Part shown: positions 16,396 to 24,904 of the stretch, piece by piece | How the letters are laid out: each line of letters begins with the position of its first letter | How positions within the stretch are numbered: position 1 is the stretch's first letter | Source of the DNA: Marinobacter subterrani | GTDB lineage: Bacteria; Pseudomonadota; Gammaproteobacteria; Pseudomonadales; Oleiphilaceae | NCBI RefSeq assembly: GCF_001045555.1 | Contig: NZ_LFBU01000001.1 | Coordinates: 186,001-250,000 of the forward strand | Reading direction: 5' to 3' | DNA: 64,000 nucleotides | Made by a program: the position numbers and the translations under genes | The notes under the pieces: generated by a model | Told to the model about the DNA's origin: nothing | Seen by the model: only the letters and a program-made list of their open reading frames with translations | Databases searched by the model: none

Positions 16396-17002
16396 GGTCA
16401 TCCTCCTTCGGCCACACAACCCGGCCGACATTGGGGTCGAACACCTGCTTGATGCGCTGCACCATGGGGGGCAGCGGGCCGGTGTAGCGGCTGGGAAACA
16501 GGCGGTAGCGGGCGGCCTGTCCCGGGCCACCGGCCTGCACACAGCCGAGATAGCCGGCCTTGTACAGGTGGTGGACGTAATCTTTCGCCTCGCCGGGCTT
16601 GACCGGGTGGTCTTCGGTGCTCGCCTGCACCGCCAGTTCGCGCCAGTTGAAGCTGCCGATGATGCGCATGGTCCGCCACATCTGTTCGCGGCCCCGGCCC
16701 TGAGTGACGGGCTTTCCATCCTGGGTGACGCGGGGCGCCTCCACGCCCACATCGTTCACCAGCTCCCACCAGTGCGGCGGGTAGCGCGTATCGGCGGGGG
16801 GCTCCGGCGCCTCGATGCGCTTGAGGTAACCGGCCCGGGTGAGCCCTTTAACGTAGGTCTGGACTGTCTTCTCCAGAATCCGGGTCTGGTCCTCGATGTC
16901 ACTCAGGCGGAACCGGCGCAGCTTGCGCATGGCTTCCCACATGACCTGGCGGCCTTCCGGGCGCGGCGCGTTTGCCATCAGATGAACGGGTTTGCGGGCC
17001 AT
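16388..17002 (-). CDS. Tandem winged-helix-like early phage protein
   Basis: 204 residues with two similar modules. Residues 18-65 (QVMWEAMRKLRRFRLSDIEDQT...VQTYVKGLTRAGYLKRIE) and 105-155 (EQMWRTMRIIGSFNWRELAVQAS...AKDYVHHLYKAGYLGCV) look like repeated winged helices. It follows the B-type ATPase, a fixed position in Mu-like early operons. DNA binding is inferred from the fold. Confidence 0.65.
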   Translation of the reverse strand: MARKPVHLMANAPRPEGRQVMWEAMRKLRRFRLSDIEDQTRILEKTVQTYVKGLTRAGYLKRIEAPEPPADTRYPPHWWELVNDVGVEAPRVTQDGKPVTQGRGREQMWRTMRIIGSFNWRELAVQASTEDHPVKPGEAKDYVHHLYKAGYLGCVQAGGPGQAARYRLFPSRYTGPLPPMVQRIKQVFDPNVGRVVWPKEDDHE

Positions 17003-17004
17003 GG

Positions 17005-17754
17005 TTACACCCTCCGCTTCGGCGCATCGCCGCTGTAGAGGGGGCGATTGCCCCAGGCATCCAGGTCCATCGAATCCAGGCCGTTGGTCAGCGCTCCCTG
17101 GCGCACGCTTTCGAGGTTTACGCAGATCCGGCGGGCGGCCCCGCGGCTGACGTCCTGGATCTTTGCCAGCAGGTCATCGGCAATCGCGACCTCGTGGCAG
17201 TACATCCGTGCCAGCGCCCGGGTGTCATCCAGGTCGCAGGGCTGGGCCGGTACCCACGCCAGCATGCGGTTGTGAAAGCGTTCCCACTCGCGCAGCTTGG
17301 CGGGCAGCAGCTCCTCACCAATCAGCAGGATGGCGGCGTTGGAACCCTCGTAGATGTCCCGGATCACCTCCACCGCCTTCTTGCTGACGATGTGGTCCAT
17401 CTCGTCGACGATCAGCGGGCGCTGGGACAGCACCAGTTGCTCGCTGATCTGGTCAGCCATCTCGTACAGCGTCTTGGCCGGGGCGATGCCCATTTCGGAG
17501 AGAATCGCCGAGAGCAGCGCTTTCTTGGTCCAGGAGCTCTTGCACTCCACGTAATAGGCGCGGTGTTTGTTGGCGCAGTAGGCCGCCGCTGTGGACTTGC
17601 CCCAGCCGGAGGGGCCATAGAAGGCCACCAGGCCCGGCAGGTGTGCCGGCCGGTTCATGGCCCGCTCCAGTGCGCCGTTGCACAGCGCCACATTTTGCAA
17701 GGGGGCGGTGGTGACGCCCGAGCCGAGATTGACTACGTTTTGCGGTTGGTTCAT
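17005..17754 (-). CDS. Transposition ATPase (MuB-like AAA+)
   Basis: 249 residues. Walker A is GPSGWGKSTAAAYCA (about residues 48-62) and Walker B is PLIVDEMDHI (about 112-121). The C-terminal helical part carries RGAARRICVNLESV. MuB-type ATPases bind target DNA, choose insertion sites and activate the transposase. The gene sits directly downstream of the A transposase. It lacks the long N-terminal DNA-binding extension of Mu B, as do many shorter relatives (TnsC/IstB-like size). Confidence 0.88.
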   Translation of the reverse strand: MNQPQNVVNLGSGVTTAPLQNVALCNGALERAMNRPAHLPGLVAFYGPSGWGKSTAAAYCANKHRAYYVECKSSWTKKALLSAILSEMGIAPAKTLYEMADQISEQLVLSQRPLIVDEMDHIVSKKAVEVIRDIYEGSNAAILLIGEELLPAKLREWERFHNRMLAWVPAQPCDLDDTRALARMYCHEVAIADDLLAKIQDVSRGAARRICVNLESVRQGALTNGLDSMDLDAWGNRPLYSGDAPKRRV

Positions 17755-17817
17755 GCTTTACTCCGTTGTTGCAGTAGTGATTGCGCCCGTGCCCTTACAC
17801 GGGCGTTTTCTTGCCTT

Positions 17818-20052
17818 TCAATACCCGTTTACATCCAGATTGAAGTCCTCGAAAAAGCCCTTCATAGAGCGGTATTCGTCCGTCCCCCGGTAGCTGTTGT
17901 GGAATTTCTGGTCGCCTTCGGCCAGGCGCTCGCCGTTGTTCACCCGCTGGTCCAGCCGAACCCAGCGCTGGTACCGCCGCTTCGGGTTGTCCGCTTCCAG
18001 CACGGTGGGTGTCGAGTTGGCGGCGGCCAGTTCAGCGGCCAGTTGCTGGCGGGCATCGTCCTGAGCGCCGTCGAGGGGCTCCGCCTGGGGCGGCAGGTCG
18101 GCGCGGGCGGCACGGCCGGCCTCGCGCAGGCCATTCGGGGCGTACTCCTCGCTGGGACGAGGCAGCGCTTCGACGTTCTCGATCTGCGCCAGCTGGTAGT
18201 CGAGCACGGTCTGGCCGATGTTCTTGTCGATGTCCTTGCGTACCCGCTTGAACTCTTTCTGCTGGACTGCCAGGAACCGCTTCTGCGCCGCCTTGGTGGC
18301 AGCCGCCCGCTCCTGACGGGAGATGCCCAGTAGCTCGGCGCACTCGGCGATGGCCACAAACTCGCCCTCGACGTAGACGTACAGCCGGCCAATGTCAGAC
18401 TCGTCCCGCTTCAGTACCGCTTCACGGCCCACGTGCTCGAACAGCTCCGGCGCATCGTAGAGGTGGCCCTCGAACCGCAGACCTTTCTTGCCGATCACAC
18501 GGGTACCGCCCACCTCGGCCAGCAGCAGGTCCAGCGCCCGCTCGTCGGTGATGCGCCGTACCGGGCCTGTCCAGTTGGTGGCCACCTCAAAGGGTGTCCG
18601 GTTCTCCAGCCCGCTGTGCGGCGTGTGGTGGTATACCTGGCACCACTGGTCGAGGACCTTCTGCAGCTCGTCGCTGCTCATGGAGACCTCGACGGTTTCA
18701 CCCGGCGTCATGATCCGCTTGGCGAAGCTCTTGCGGGCCTCGATCACCTTGCGCTCGGCGACGTTGTGCCCGATAAACCCAGGCAGCAGGTCCAGGATGC
18801 CGTGGCTCATGGTGCGGAAAGCGCGCTCAACCGTGCCTTTCTCTTCGGAGGCGAACGGGGCGCAGAGCTCCTGGTCCACTTCCAGGTCGCGCAGCACTGA
18901 GGTGAACTGGTGGCTCACGTAGTCCTTGCCGTTGTCGGTGCGGGCGATTTCGTTGATGCCCCAGGCCAGGACTGAGCGGCGATAGACCTGGCAAACGGCC
19001 ATTGCGGTCGAACTCTTGGACACATACAGCTTGAAGCGACGTGAGTAGAGATCGATGCAGCCGATGACGCTGTGTCGCCCGTCCGAGAGCAGCCAGTCCC
19101 CCGGAGTGGAGTCCAGCTCCCACACCTGGTTGAGGCGCTCCACCCGCTCATGGTGGGAGCCCACCGCCGCCATGTACTGGTTCTTCCACGCGTCCGGGTT
19201 GGTGGCGTAGGTGTAGGCCTGGGCGTTGTCAGACTTCCATTGCTTCATGAACCGCTCGTAGCTCTTGAGCGAGATCAGGTCCTTCTCGGGGTGCTTCGCC
19301 GCCACGTACTGCTTGACCTTCTTGGGGGTGATGTGCGGCTGCTCCAGCAGCAGGCCCTTGATCACATCCGCGAGGCCGTCGATCTGCAGCACCTTGGACT
19401 GGCCCTTGCGGGCACCGTAGCCGTCTACCAGGCCCCAGATACCCTCCGCCCGGTAGTCGTAGTGCCAGCGCTTGATGGTGCCGGCGCTCAGCGCCCGGCG
19501 GCCCCGGACATGGGGCATCCATTGCCAGACGGAGTCCGGAAGGGCCACTTCTCCGGCGTTGGCCAGCTCGGCGAACTGGGCGAGCGCCGGGCGCAGGGTC
19601 AGGCCGCGGCGGCGCTGGTAGTCCCACAGGGTGAGCAGCAGCGACTCTCTGGCCTTGGCGCGCAGACGTTTATCACTGTCCGCCGGCAGCGAGGCGAAAC
19701 GTTTCATGCCTTCCTGCTTGCGCTGGCGCCGGGCCTCCTCGCCAGCCTCCTGTTCCGCCCGCAGTGTGCGGGCATAGGCCCGGGCCTCTTCTCGGGGGTC
19801 CGGCGCCCGGCTGGTCAGTGAGGCTTCAGCCAGGGTCTCGATCCGGGCCTGAGCGGCGATGATGGCTTCGCGTTCCTCAATGGCTTCCTGCGTTTTCTCA
19901 GGAAGCGAAGCAAACTCATACTCCCAGCCCTTTCCTTTCAGGCGTTTGTGGCGCTGGAGGACCCCCTTTTCACCCCAGCCGTTCACGCCACGTTCAGTGG
20001 TCGGCATGCCCGGAAGGCCCGCCAACTCCTTAGGGGTGTATCGTCTACTCAT
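17818..20052 (-). CDS. MuA-type DDE transposase
   Basis: About 744 residues from MSRRYTPKELAGLPGMPTTERGVNGWGEKG, the Mu-type N-terminal DNA-binding domain. The RNase H-like core has the expected acidic triad: WELDSTPGD, then RTDNGKDY, then EEKGTVERAF. The C-terminal domain (basic, about residues 620-744) would contact the ATPase. It cuts and joins both prophage ends for replicative transposition. The start at 20052 overlaps the upstream HTH gene (ends 20045); the longer frame adds 30 unlikely residues. Confidence 0.95.
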   Translation of the reverse strand: MSRRYTPKELAGLPGMPTTERGVNGWGEKGVLQRHKRLKGKGWEYEFASLPEKTQEAIEEREAIIAAQARIETLAEASLTSRAPDPREEARAYARTLRAEQEAGEEARRQRKQEGMKRFASLPADSDKRLRAKARESLLLTLWDYQRRRGLTLRPALAQFAELANAGEVALPDSVWQWMPHVRGRRALSAGTIKRWHYDYRAEGIWGLVDGYGARKGQSKVLQIDGLADVIKGLLLEQPHITPKKVKQYVAAKHPEKDLISLKSYERFMKQWKSDNAQAYTYATNPDAWKNQYMAAVGSHHERVERLNQVWELDSTPGDWLLSDGRHSVIGCIDLYSRRFKLYVSKSSTAMAVCQVYRRSVLAWGINEIARTDNGKDYVSHQFTSVLRDLEVDQELCAPFASEEKGTVERAFRTMSHGILDLLPGFIGHNVAERKVIEARKSFAKRIMTPGETVEVSMSSDELQKVLDQWCQVYHHTPHSGLENRTPFEVATNWTGPVRRITDERALDLLLAEVGGTRVIGKKGLRFEGHLYDAPELFEHVGREAVLKRDESDIGRLYVYVEGEFVAIAECAELLGISRQERAAATKAAQKRFLAVQQKEFKRVRKDIDKNIGQTVLDYQLAQIENVEALPRPSEEYAPNGLREAGRAARADLPPQAEPLDGAQDDARQQLAAELAAANSTPTVLEADNPKRRYQRWVRLDQRVNNGERLAEGDQKFHNSYRGTDEYRSMKGFFEDFNLDVNGY

Positions 20053-20536
20053 TGGGGTTCCTCGCCTCATCAAACAGACCCAGTTCCGGGGCTTCATGCT
20101 TAACAACGTTTTCTCGGTGACCGGCCAGCTGCTGCATCGCACAGGTCACCCCCTGCAGCACGTCTTCGGCTTCGGCCTCGCCCCGGTAAAACCGGGTCAG
20201 CAGCGACACGGACTCGTTCAGCTGGTTCTGCAGGTCCAGCAGTTCGTCCTGGTTGCCCGATCGTCCCGAAGGGATATCAATCACCAGCTTCTGGGCACTG
20301 CTGGCGATGTAGCGGGTAACGAACGTGGCGTCACAGGCAAACTCGAAGGGGCGGATCCGTTTGCTCGGGATAGAGCCCTCACTCATCCACTTGTAAACCG
20401 TCCACTCTGAGGTGCCGATCAGGTCGGCCACCCGGGCCACGCTGCGGTTGTGCTTGTGCACGGCGTAGTCCAGGCACAGCCGGATCGCGTGCTGCATGGT
20501 CTGCGGCTGAACCGGCTTCCAGCGCTTACGTGTCAT
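20045..20536 (-). CDS. Early HTH phage protein
   Basis: 163 residues from MTRKRWKPVQPQTMQHAIRLCLDYAVHKHNRS. An HTH is visible at about residues 33-55 (VARVADLIGTSEWTVYKWMSEG). The rest is helical with an acidic C-terminus. Genes of this type sit between ner and A in D3112-like Mu phages and are probably DNA-binding. ATG 20536 is used; the longer frame to 20566 has no ribosome site. Confidence 0.68.
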   Translation of the reverse strand: MTRKRWKPVQPQTMQHAIRLCLDYAVHKHNRSVARVADLIGTSEWTVYKWMSEGSIPSKRIRPFEFACDATFVTRYIASSAQKLVIDIPSGRSGNQDELLDLQNQLNESVSLLTRFYRGEAEAEDVLQGVTCAMQQLAGHRENVVKHEAPELGLFDEARNPNE

Positions 20537-20642
20537 TTGTACCCCCTGGCAAAACCGGCACTCCAATCACCGCGCTGCTCTGCATCTAGGCAACTGCAGG
20601 GCCGCCCCTTAGGCTGAGCGTTAAACATGGATGGAGTCCGAC

Positions 20643-20966
20643 TCATGCCGCCGCTCTCTGCGCTTTACAGTTGGTTGCAGCTTGCACCCCCGAATTGGTG
20701 TTATTCTTGGAGGCGGTGCGTGAAGCGTTTTTGGCATACCGGCTTGGCCAGATTTTGGCCGGTTCAATACCGATCGCATCCGCAATTAATGCCTGCCCCT
20801 TTGGCCAGCGACGATCCAACGCAGCAGTCAGGGTGGTGGGCGACGAGTAGCCGTGATGTAGCGCTAACTGACGCAGGCTCCAACCAGCCTTGCGCAGTGC
20901 CGCAACAATGTCGGCGCGGTGCCAGTCTTCTGGCGCCGCTTTTTTTGGCTTGCGTGATTCGCTCAT
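20643..20966 (-). CDS. Ner-like negative regulator of early transcription
   Basis: 107 residues from MSESRKPKKAAPEDWHRADIVAALRKAGWSLRQLALHHGYSSPTTLTAALDRRWPKGQALIADAIGIEPAKIWPSRY. This is the Ner/Nlp family HTH. Ner shuts down early transcription after induction and represses the repressor gene. It is the first gene of the leftward early operon and faces the repressor across a 149-bp control region. Confidence 0.9.
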   Translation of the reverse strand: MSESRKPKKAAPEDWHRADIVAALRKAGWSLRQLALHHGYSSPTTLTAALDRRWPKGQALIADAIGIEPAKIWPSRYAKNASRTASKNNTNSGVQAATNCKAQRAAA

Positions 20967-21019
20967 GTCTAAAGATCCTTGGTCGGTATTTGTAGGTAAT
21001 GACCTAAAGCCATGAGCGA

Positions 21020-21049
21020 AGAATAGCCGCATTTGTTCTAGTACGTCAA
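21020..21049 (-). promoter_or_regulatory. Candidate early promoter (Pe) for ner-transposase operon
   Basis: On the minus strand TTGACG (plus 21049-21044) is followed after 18 bases by TATTCT (plus 21025-21020), about 55 bp upstream of the ner ATG. The inverted copy of the repressor-site motif (21061-21071) lies just upstream. Sequence-only prediction. Confidence 0.45.
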
Positions 21050-21060
21050 GAGCTAGATAT

Positions 21061-21071
21061 TGTTCCGATTC
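21061..21071 (-). promoter_or_regulatory. Repressor operator candidate, inverted copy
   Basis: TGTTCCGATTC, the reverse complement of GAATCGGAACA found three times inside the 5' end of the repressor gene. It sits next to the candidate early promoter -35 box. Confidence 0.5.
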
Positions 21072-21115
21072 TAGATTTCGGAGCGCAGTTATAGAGCAAG
21101 ATATAGGTTATTGAT

Positions 21116-21607
21116 ATGCCTGGTAAAAGGAAAGAATCGGAACAGGACGCAGGAATCGGAACAGGTTTCCCAAATCTCGCATCCGGAATCGGAACACGAA
21201 TAAAGACTGCGGCCAGCAAGGTTGGAACTAGAGCTAGCGCGGCAAAAGCTGCCGGGGTATCCGATGACATGCTCTACCGCTATATCCGTGAGCAGAGCCC
21301 TCCATCTTTCAGCGCCATGGCGGGGCTGGCAGCAGCGGCAGGTGTCCGTCTAGAGTGGATAGCGACTGGGGAAGGCCGCCCTGAGGCTCGCTCAGCAGAG
21401 AGCGAATCTCAGGGCGAACTGGACCTGGATCTTTTGGAGCACGTGGCGCACACCACGTTTGAGGAGCTGGACGATCGGGGCCTGACCCTGGACCCGGCGA
21501 ACAAGGCCCGCCTAGTTCGCGTGCTATACAGGCACTTCGTCAGCCGCAAGGAGCAGGTGGATCATGAGACTGTAAGTAACATCATAGACTTAGCAGCTTT
21601 CCGTTAG
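21116..21607 (+). CDS. Mu-like prophage repressor (c)
   Basis: 163 residues. Residues about 24-75 form the HTH region (GIGTRIKTAASKVGTRASAAKAAGVSDDMLYRYIREQSPPSFSAMAGLAAAAGVRLEWIATGEG), with the 'LEWIATGEG' ending common to phage repressors. The C-terminal half is helical and probably the oligomerisation/degradation region. It is divergent from ner, as expected. The first 23 residues are encoded by the operator-like repeats and may be an extension of the core protein. No LexA-type cleavage domain is visible. Confidence 0.85.
   Translation: MPGKRKESEQDAGIGTGFPNLASGIGTRIKTAASKVGTRASAAKAAGVSDDMLYRYIREQSPPSFSAMAGLAAAAGVRLEWIATGEGRPEARSAESESQGELDLDLLEHVAHTTFEELDDRGLTLDPANKARLVRVLYRHFVSRKEQVDHETVSNIIDLAAFR
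21134..21196 (+). promoter_or_regulatory. Three direct operator-like copies inside the repressor gene
   Basis: GAATCGGAACA occurs at 21134-21144, 21153-21163 and 21186-21196. These are three exact 11-bp direct copies in the first 27 codons of the repressor frame, with spacing of 19 and 33 bases start to start. With the inverted copy at 21061 this looks like a multi-site operator placed in coding sequence. Confidence 0.5.
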
Positions 21608-21634
21608 AGGCACTGCATTATTAAGGTGTAACCA

Positions 21635-22240
21635 ATGAGTGACGATGTAGAAAAAGAGATCAAAGAGATATTCGAAAAGAGTCGGCGCAAGAAAGGGGAG
21701 AAAGAGAGGCCTGTAGGAATCGCGGTGGGTGATATCACAGGCAACAGCGGCACCGTGGTGATAGGCGGCAATATCAATCAGGGGCGCCGAGAGGAAGACC
21801 GCCCGGACGCGGACGAGAGCAGCCATGGCCGGCGTGCGTCTGACCATAAGCTGCACCGAGAGTTGCGCCAGCTTCGCCAGCAGGTGGGCACGTTAGTCGA
21901 CCTGGTAGACCGGCTTCAAAAAAAACAGGCTGAATGTCTAGTAACAACATGCAAAAATTCGGTCGGGAAAACGGGCGTTAAAAGAGACGTAAAGGTGCCT
22001 TTTCCGGTTCGTCATAGTGTTCGCAAACTATGCGACGCCACGCCCGAAAATTGCCCGATCTATCTGACGCGGCGACGTTCGAAATCTGCGACATCAAATC
22101 GCTCTGAAAGTCCCGTCATTGCAGGTTCCGTCCCATCTCTTCCCAGATTGTTTATAGGTAGTCCCGCTTTTCCCATACTAAGTGTCCCCTCACACCAGTC
22201 TCGCGAGTTCACTGCTGGAGCTGGCGGTCTGGTTGGATGA
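21635..22240 (+). CDS. Prophage-end gene, unknown; frame reads out into host mcp
   Basis: 201 codons. The N-terminal 105 residues look like a real protein: [21 protein letters not shown], then [20 protein letters not shown], then a basic helical region. The remainder looks like random translation of the phage-end sequence. The frame crosses the prophage boundary at 22192 and ends 46 bp inside the chemotaxis gene. Either the true stop has been lost or the phage protein tail depends on the insertion site. AAGGTG upstream of the ATG supports the start. Confidence 0.5.
   Translation: MSDDVEKEIKEIFEKSRRKKGEKERPVGIAVGDITGNSGTVVIGGNINQGRREEDRPDADESSHGRRASDHKLHRELRQLRQQVGTLVDLVDRLQKKQAECLVTTCKNSVGKTGVKRDVKVPFPVRHSVRKLCDATPENCPIYLTRRRSKSATSNRSESPVIAGSVPSLPRLFIGSPAFPILSVPSHQSREFTAGAGGLVG
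21995..22192. promoter_or_regulatory. Candidate transposase-binding sites at the prophage end
   Basis: Related direct elements occur near the end: GTCCCATCTCTTCCCAG (22130-22146), GTCCCGCTTTTCCCATA (22161-22177) and a weaker GTGCCTTTTCCGGTTC (21995-22010). Mu ends carry several spaced MuA sites, so these are the best candidates here. The terminal CA is at 22191-22192 (or 22193-22194). Confidence 0.42.
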
Positions 22241-24019
22241 GGCTGCGGACTGATCGGTAACATCCCGGATGCTGGTAATGTTCTGGCTGATCTCTTCGGC
22301 CACCGAGGTCTGTTGCTCGGACGCTGTGGCAATCTGGCTGTTGTATTGTTTGATGTCTTCAACCGCCCGCGCAATGCGCTCAATCGTTGCGCCCGTTGCT
22401 TTGGCGCGTTGCAGGGTGTTGGAAGCCATTGTGGTGCTGGATTCCATGGCGGACACCGAATCTCCGGCACTGTTCTGAAGTGAGGTTACCAGGGTTTCGA
22501 TTTCCTGTGCTGATGACTGGGTCCGCTGGGCCAGGGAGCGCACCTCATCGGCAACCACCGCAAACCCGCGGCCCTGCTCGCCGGCGCGCGCGGCCTCTAT
22601 GGCGGCGTTCAGGGCAAGAAGGTTGGTCTGCTCCGCCACGGATTTAATGACGTCCAGAACGGCACCGATGTTGGCTGTTTCCTTTTGCAGGCCTTGAATG
22701 GTTTCCATGCTCTGGCTGACTTCCCGGGCCAGATCATTCACCTGATTCACCGTTTCCCCCACTTCGCGCTCCCCGTCGCTCGCCTGACTGGCAGCATCCG
22801 TTGCCACCGTGAAGGCCTGTTCGGCGCTGCGCGCGATGTCGCTGACCGTCGCGGTCATCTCGTTCATGGCCGTTGCAACCTGATCGGTCTCCTGCTTCTG
22901 GCGATGAATGCCGTCACTTGTCTGGCTGGTAACGGTAGACAGTTGCTCAGAGGAGGCCGCGATATTGGCGGCGCCGGATTCGATGCTTCGGACCAGCTCC
23001 CGAAGGCTGGTGACCATGGTTGCAAGTGCAGCCATCAGCCGGCCGATTTCGTTGGTTCCGGCGGTGTTGATGTCGACCGTCAGATTACCGGAGGCAACCT
23101 CACTGGCCACGCTTACTGCCTGGTTGAGCGGCGTGACGATTGCCCGGGTAATCAGGTAGGCCATCAGTATGCCCAGCACCAGCGCGATTCCGGTCGCGCC
23201 ATAGATCAGCCAGGTTGCCTGCTGACGATCAGCTTCCATCTTCCCGGACTGCAGCACACGAAGGCTGTTTGCAGACTCGATGGCGCTTCTGGCTCTGGTG
23301 ACCATTTGCTCCGATAAACGCTTGCCGCTCTGGATCAGCTCAACAACGGTCTGGAATTCGCTGACATAAGTGTCGAGGGCTGCGTTGATCTGTTCTTTTT
23401 CCTCCGCAGTAATGGCCGCCGATTTTACGGGGCCCTGAACCCGTTTGGCGTCGCCCAGAAAGGTCTTGACGCTGGCGTCGTCATGCTCGATCAGGAATTG
23501 CCGCTCTGACCGGCGCATATCCTCGAAAATTGCGGACGCAAAGAACAGCGAGCTCTGGGCCTTCAGGGATGACCCCAGGATTCTGGCGCTGGTCTCGAGG
23601 CGCTTCAGGGCTTCTTCCCGCGCACTGATATTGCTCTCAACCTGAGCCATGAGCTGCTGATACTGTTTAACATCGGACTGAATGCTGTCCAGCCTGGCGA
23701 TGTCTTCGTCAGCGACCAGCATAGGCCTGATTTTACCGGTTAACTCAAGAACACGATCACCCCGGGCCTGAACGTCCTGAACGGCGCTGGCCTCGCCTGT
23801 CAGCAGGAAGTTTTTTTCTTCAACGCGGGCTTCGGTAAGCCGGGTATTTACTTGCCCGAGCATGGCAACGATGTTTGATCTCTGGCTATAGCTGTCAAGG
23901 GCGCGGTCACCCACAAGGCCCACCAAAATGGTCAGCAACAGCAGGATGGCGAAGCCGCTGGACAGCCGGGTTCGAATGGTCAGGTTGGTGAGGAGTTCTC
24001 GAAAACGCATTGTGGTCAT
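22190..24019 (-). CDS. Methyl-accepting chemotaxis protein, 3' end removed by prophage
   Basis: 609 residues. Topology: TM1 ([16 protein letters not shown], near residue 20), a periplasmic four-helix-type sensor region to about 270, TM2 ([21 protein letters not shown]), HAMP, then a cytoplasmic methyl-accepting domain with the highly conserved tip [20 protein letters not shown] and [18 protein letters not shown]. It senses a signal and controls CheA. The protein stops at SSSELARLV, where relatives continue for about a dozen more residues. The stop codon is supplied by the prophage end, so the gene is slightly truncated and may still work. Confidence 0.9.
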   Translation of the reverse strand: MTTMRFRELLTNLTIRTRLSSGFAILLLLTILVGLVGDRALDSYSQRSNIVAMLGQVNTRLTEARVEEKNFLLTGEASAVQDVQARGDRVLELTGKIRPMLVADEDIARLDSIQSDVKQYQQLMAQVESNISAREEALKRLETSARILGSSLKAQSSLFFASAIFEDMRRSERQFLIEHDDASVKTFLGDAKRVQGPVKSAAITAEEKEQINAALDTYVSEFQTVVELIQSGKRLSEQMVTRARSAIESANSLRVLQSGKMEADRQQATWLIYGATGIALVLGILMAYLITRAIVTPLNQAVSVASEVASGNLTVDINTAGTNEIGRLMAALATMVTSLRELVRSIESGAANIAASSEQLSTVTSQTSDGIHRQKQETDQVATAMNEMTATVSDIARSAEQAFTVATDAASQASDGEREVGETVNQVNDLAREVSQSMETIQGLQKETANIGAVLDVIKSVAEQTNLLALNAAIEAARAGEQGRGFAVVADEVRSLAQRTQSSAQEIETLVTSLQNSAGDSVSAMESSTTMASNTLQRAKATGATIERIARAVEDIKQYNSQIATASEQQTSVAEEISQNITSIRDVTDQSAASSNQTASSSSELARLV

Positions 24020-24262
24020 GTCCCTGGAGGGTGTGAGGTTTGCCGTTTTGACCTGTACCGATCCACGTATCCAGAGAAAAGCCCGGTGGCATTCGTGATA
24101 CGCAAAGGCGGCAAAGGTAGCTTTTGTTTGACTTATATTAAGTCGTTTTACGGCTGCGTTTTCCAGAACTTTACAGTTACAGATGTTTACCAGGAGTATT
24201 TTGAATGCGATACGGAATGAGGGGGCTCTGGCTCTGAATGCTATCAGAACCAGGGGGTCGGG

Positions 24263-24799
24263 TTACCACATCAGGTCATCAGGGATCTCATAACCGGCAT
24301 AGGGATCATCTTCTCCCGCGTCGTCGGTCTTGCGATCGTGGAGCACGATAACGGCTTTTTCATCACGTTCCATAACCTTCCTGGCAACGCCCTCTGCCAC
24401 GATCTCGTAATTGTCGTTGACATAGACAATAGCCAGCCGGCCGCGGGAAAGCTGATCGACCATTTTTTCATCAACAAAAATCTTCTTGATCTTCTTGTCG
24501 TGGACAAACTGATAGGATGTTTCCCCCCGGCTTCGGTCCAGACGATTGGTTTCGACCAGTTGACGGATCTGGGCCTGGATGGCCTTCTTCTCGGCGGCCT
24601 GCTGGCGTTCAAGGTTGAGCTGGCGATCCCGCTCTGCCTTCTCTTCGCGGGCCTGGCGTGCCCGGGTTTCAGCCTCGCTGACCTGAACCGCGCCCTTGGG
24701 TTGCTGCTTGCGTTGCTTGCGCTTTTCGCTGCGAATGGTCTTGGCCTTTTTTTCATCGGCAAGGCCGGCTTTCAGCAATTGATCCTGAAGGGATGCCAT
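24263..24799 (-). CDS. DUF2058 family protein (YaiL-like)
   Basis: 178 residues from MASLQDQLLKAGLADEKKAKTIRSEKRKQRKQQ. The conserved N-terminus, a highly charged coiled-coil middle (EEKAERDRQLNLERQQAAEKKAIQ) and the C-terminal domain YQFVHDKKIKKIFVDEKMVDQLSRGRLAIVYVND match DUF2058/YaiL. The family is described as nucleoprotein/polynucleotide-associated and its function is unknown. GGAG sits six bases before the ATG at 24799. It diverges from dbpA across about 105 bp. Confidence 0.88.
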   Translation of the reverse strand: MASLQDQLLKAGLADEKKAKTIRSEKRKQRKQQPKGAVQVSEAETRARQAREEKAERDRQLNLERQQAAEKKAIQAQIRQLVETNRLDRSRGETSYQFVHDKKIKKIFVDEKMVDQLSRGRLAIVYVNDNYEIVAEGVARKVMERDEKAVIVLHDRKTDDAGEDDPYAGYEIPDDLMW

Positions 24800-24904
24800 C
24801 AGTAACTCCGTTATTGGTTGCGGATTCTGGTACAATCTGCAGCTATTATACGCCCTCATTATTGCCTTCATAACCAGCTTCCGCTGATTCCGGGATTTTC
24901 TTCT

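Larger units (their letters stand above)
1..22192 (-). mobile_element. Mu-like transposable prophage (partial; repressor-side end inside window)
   Basis: Gene content and order match a Mu-type phage: repressor/ner, transposase A, ATPase B, gemA, Mor activator, lysis genes, terminase, portal, gpF, protease, major head and gp35-gp37-like genes. Almost all genes are on the minus strand, so transcription runs toward coordinate 1, and the tail genes lie beyond the window. The repressor-side end is placed at about 22192 (possibly 22194). There the plus strand ends in a CA dinucleotide, and the sequence beyond continues a chemotaxis-receptor reading frame. Mu-type elements end in TG/CA and make 5-bp duplications, but the partner end is not visible, so the duplication cannot be checked. 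Confidence 0.93.

Noticed and set aside
21635..22240. Full 201-residue product of the prophage-end gene as a normal protein
   Set aside because: The second half is translation of phage-end DNA and host mcp antisense, so only the first half is likely meaningful.
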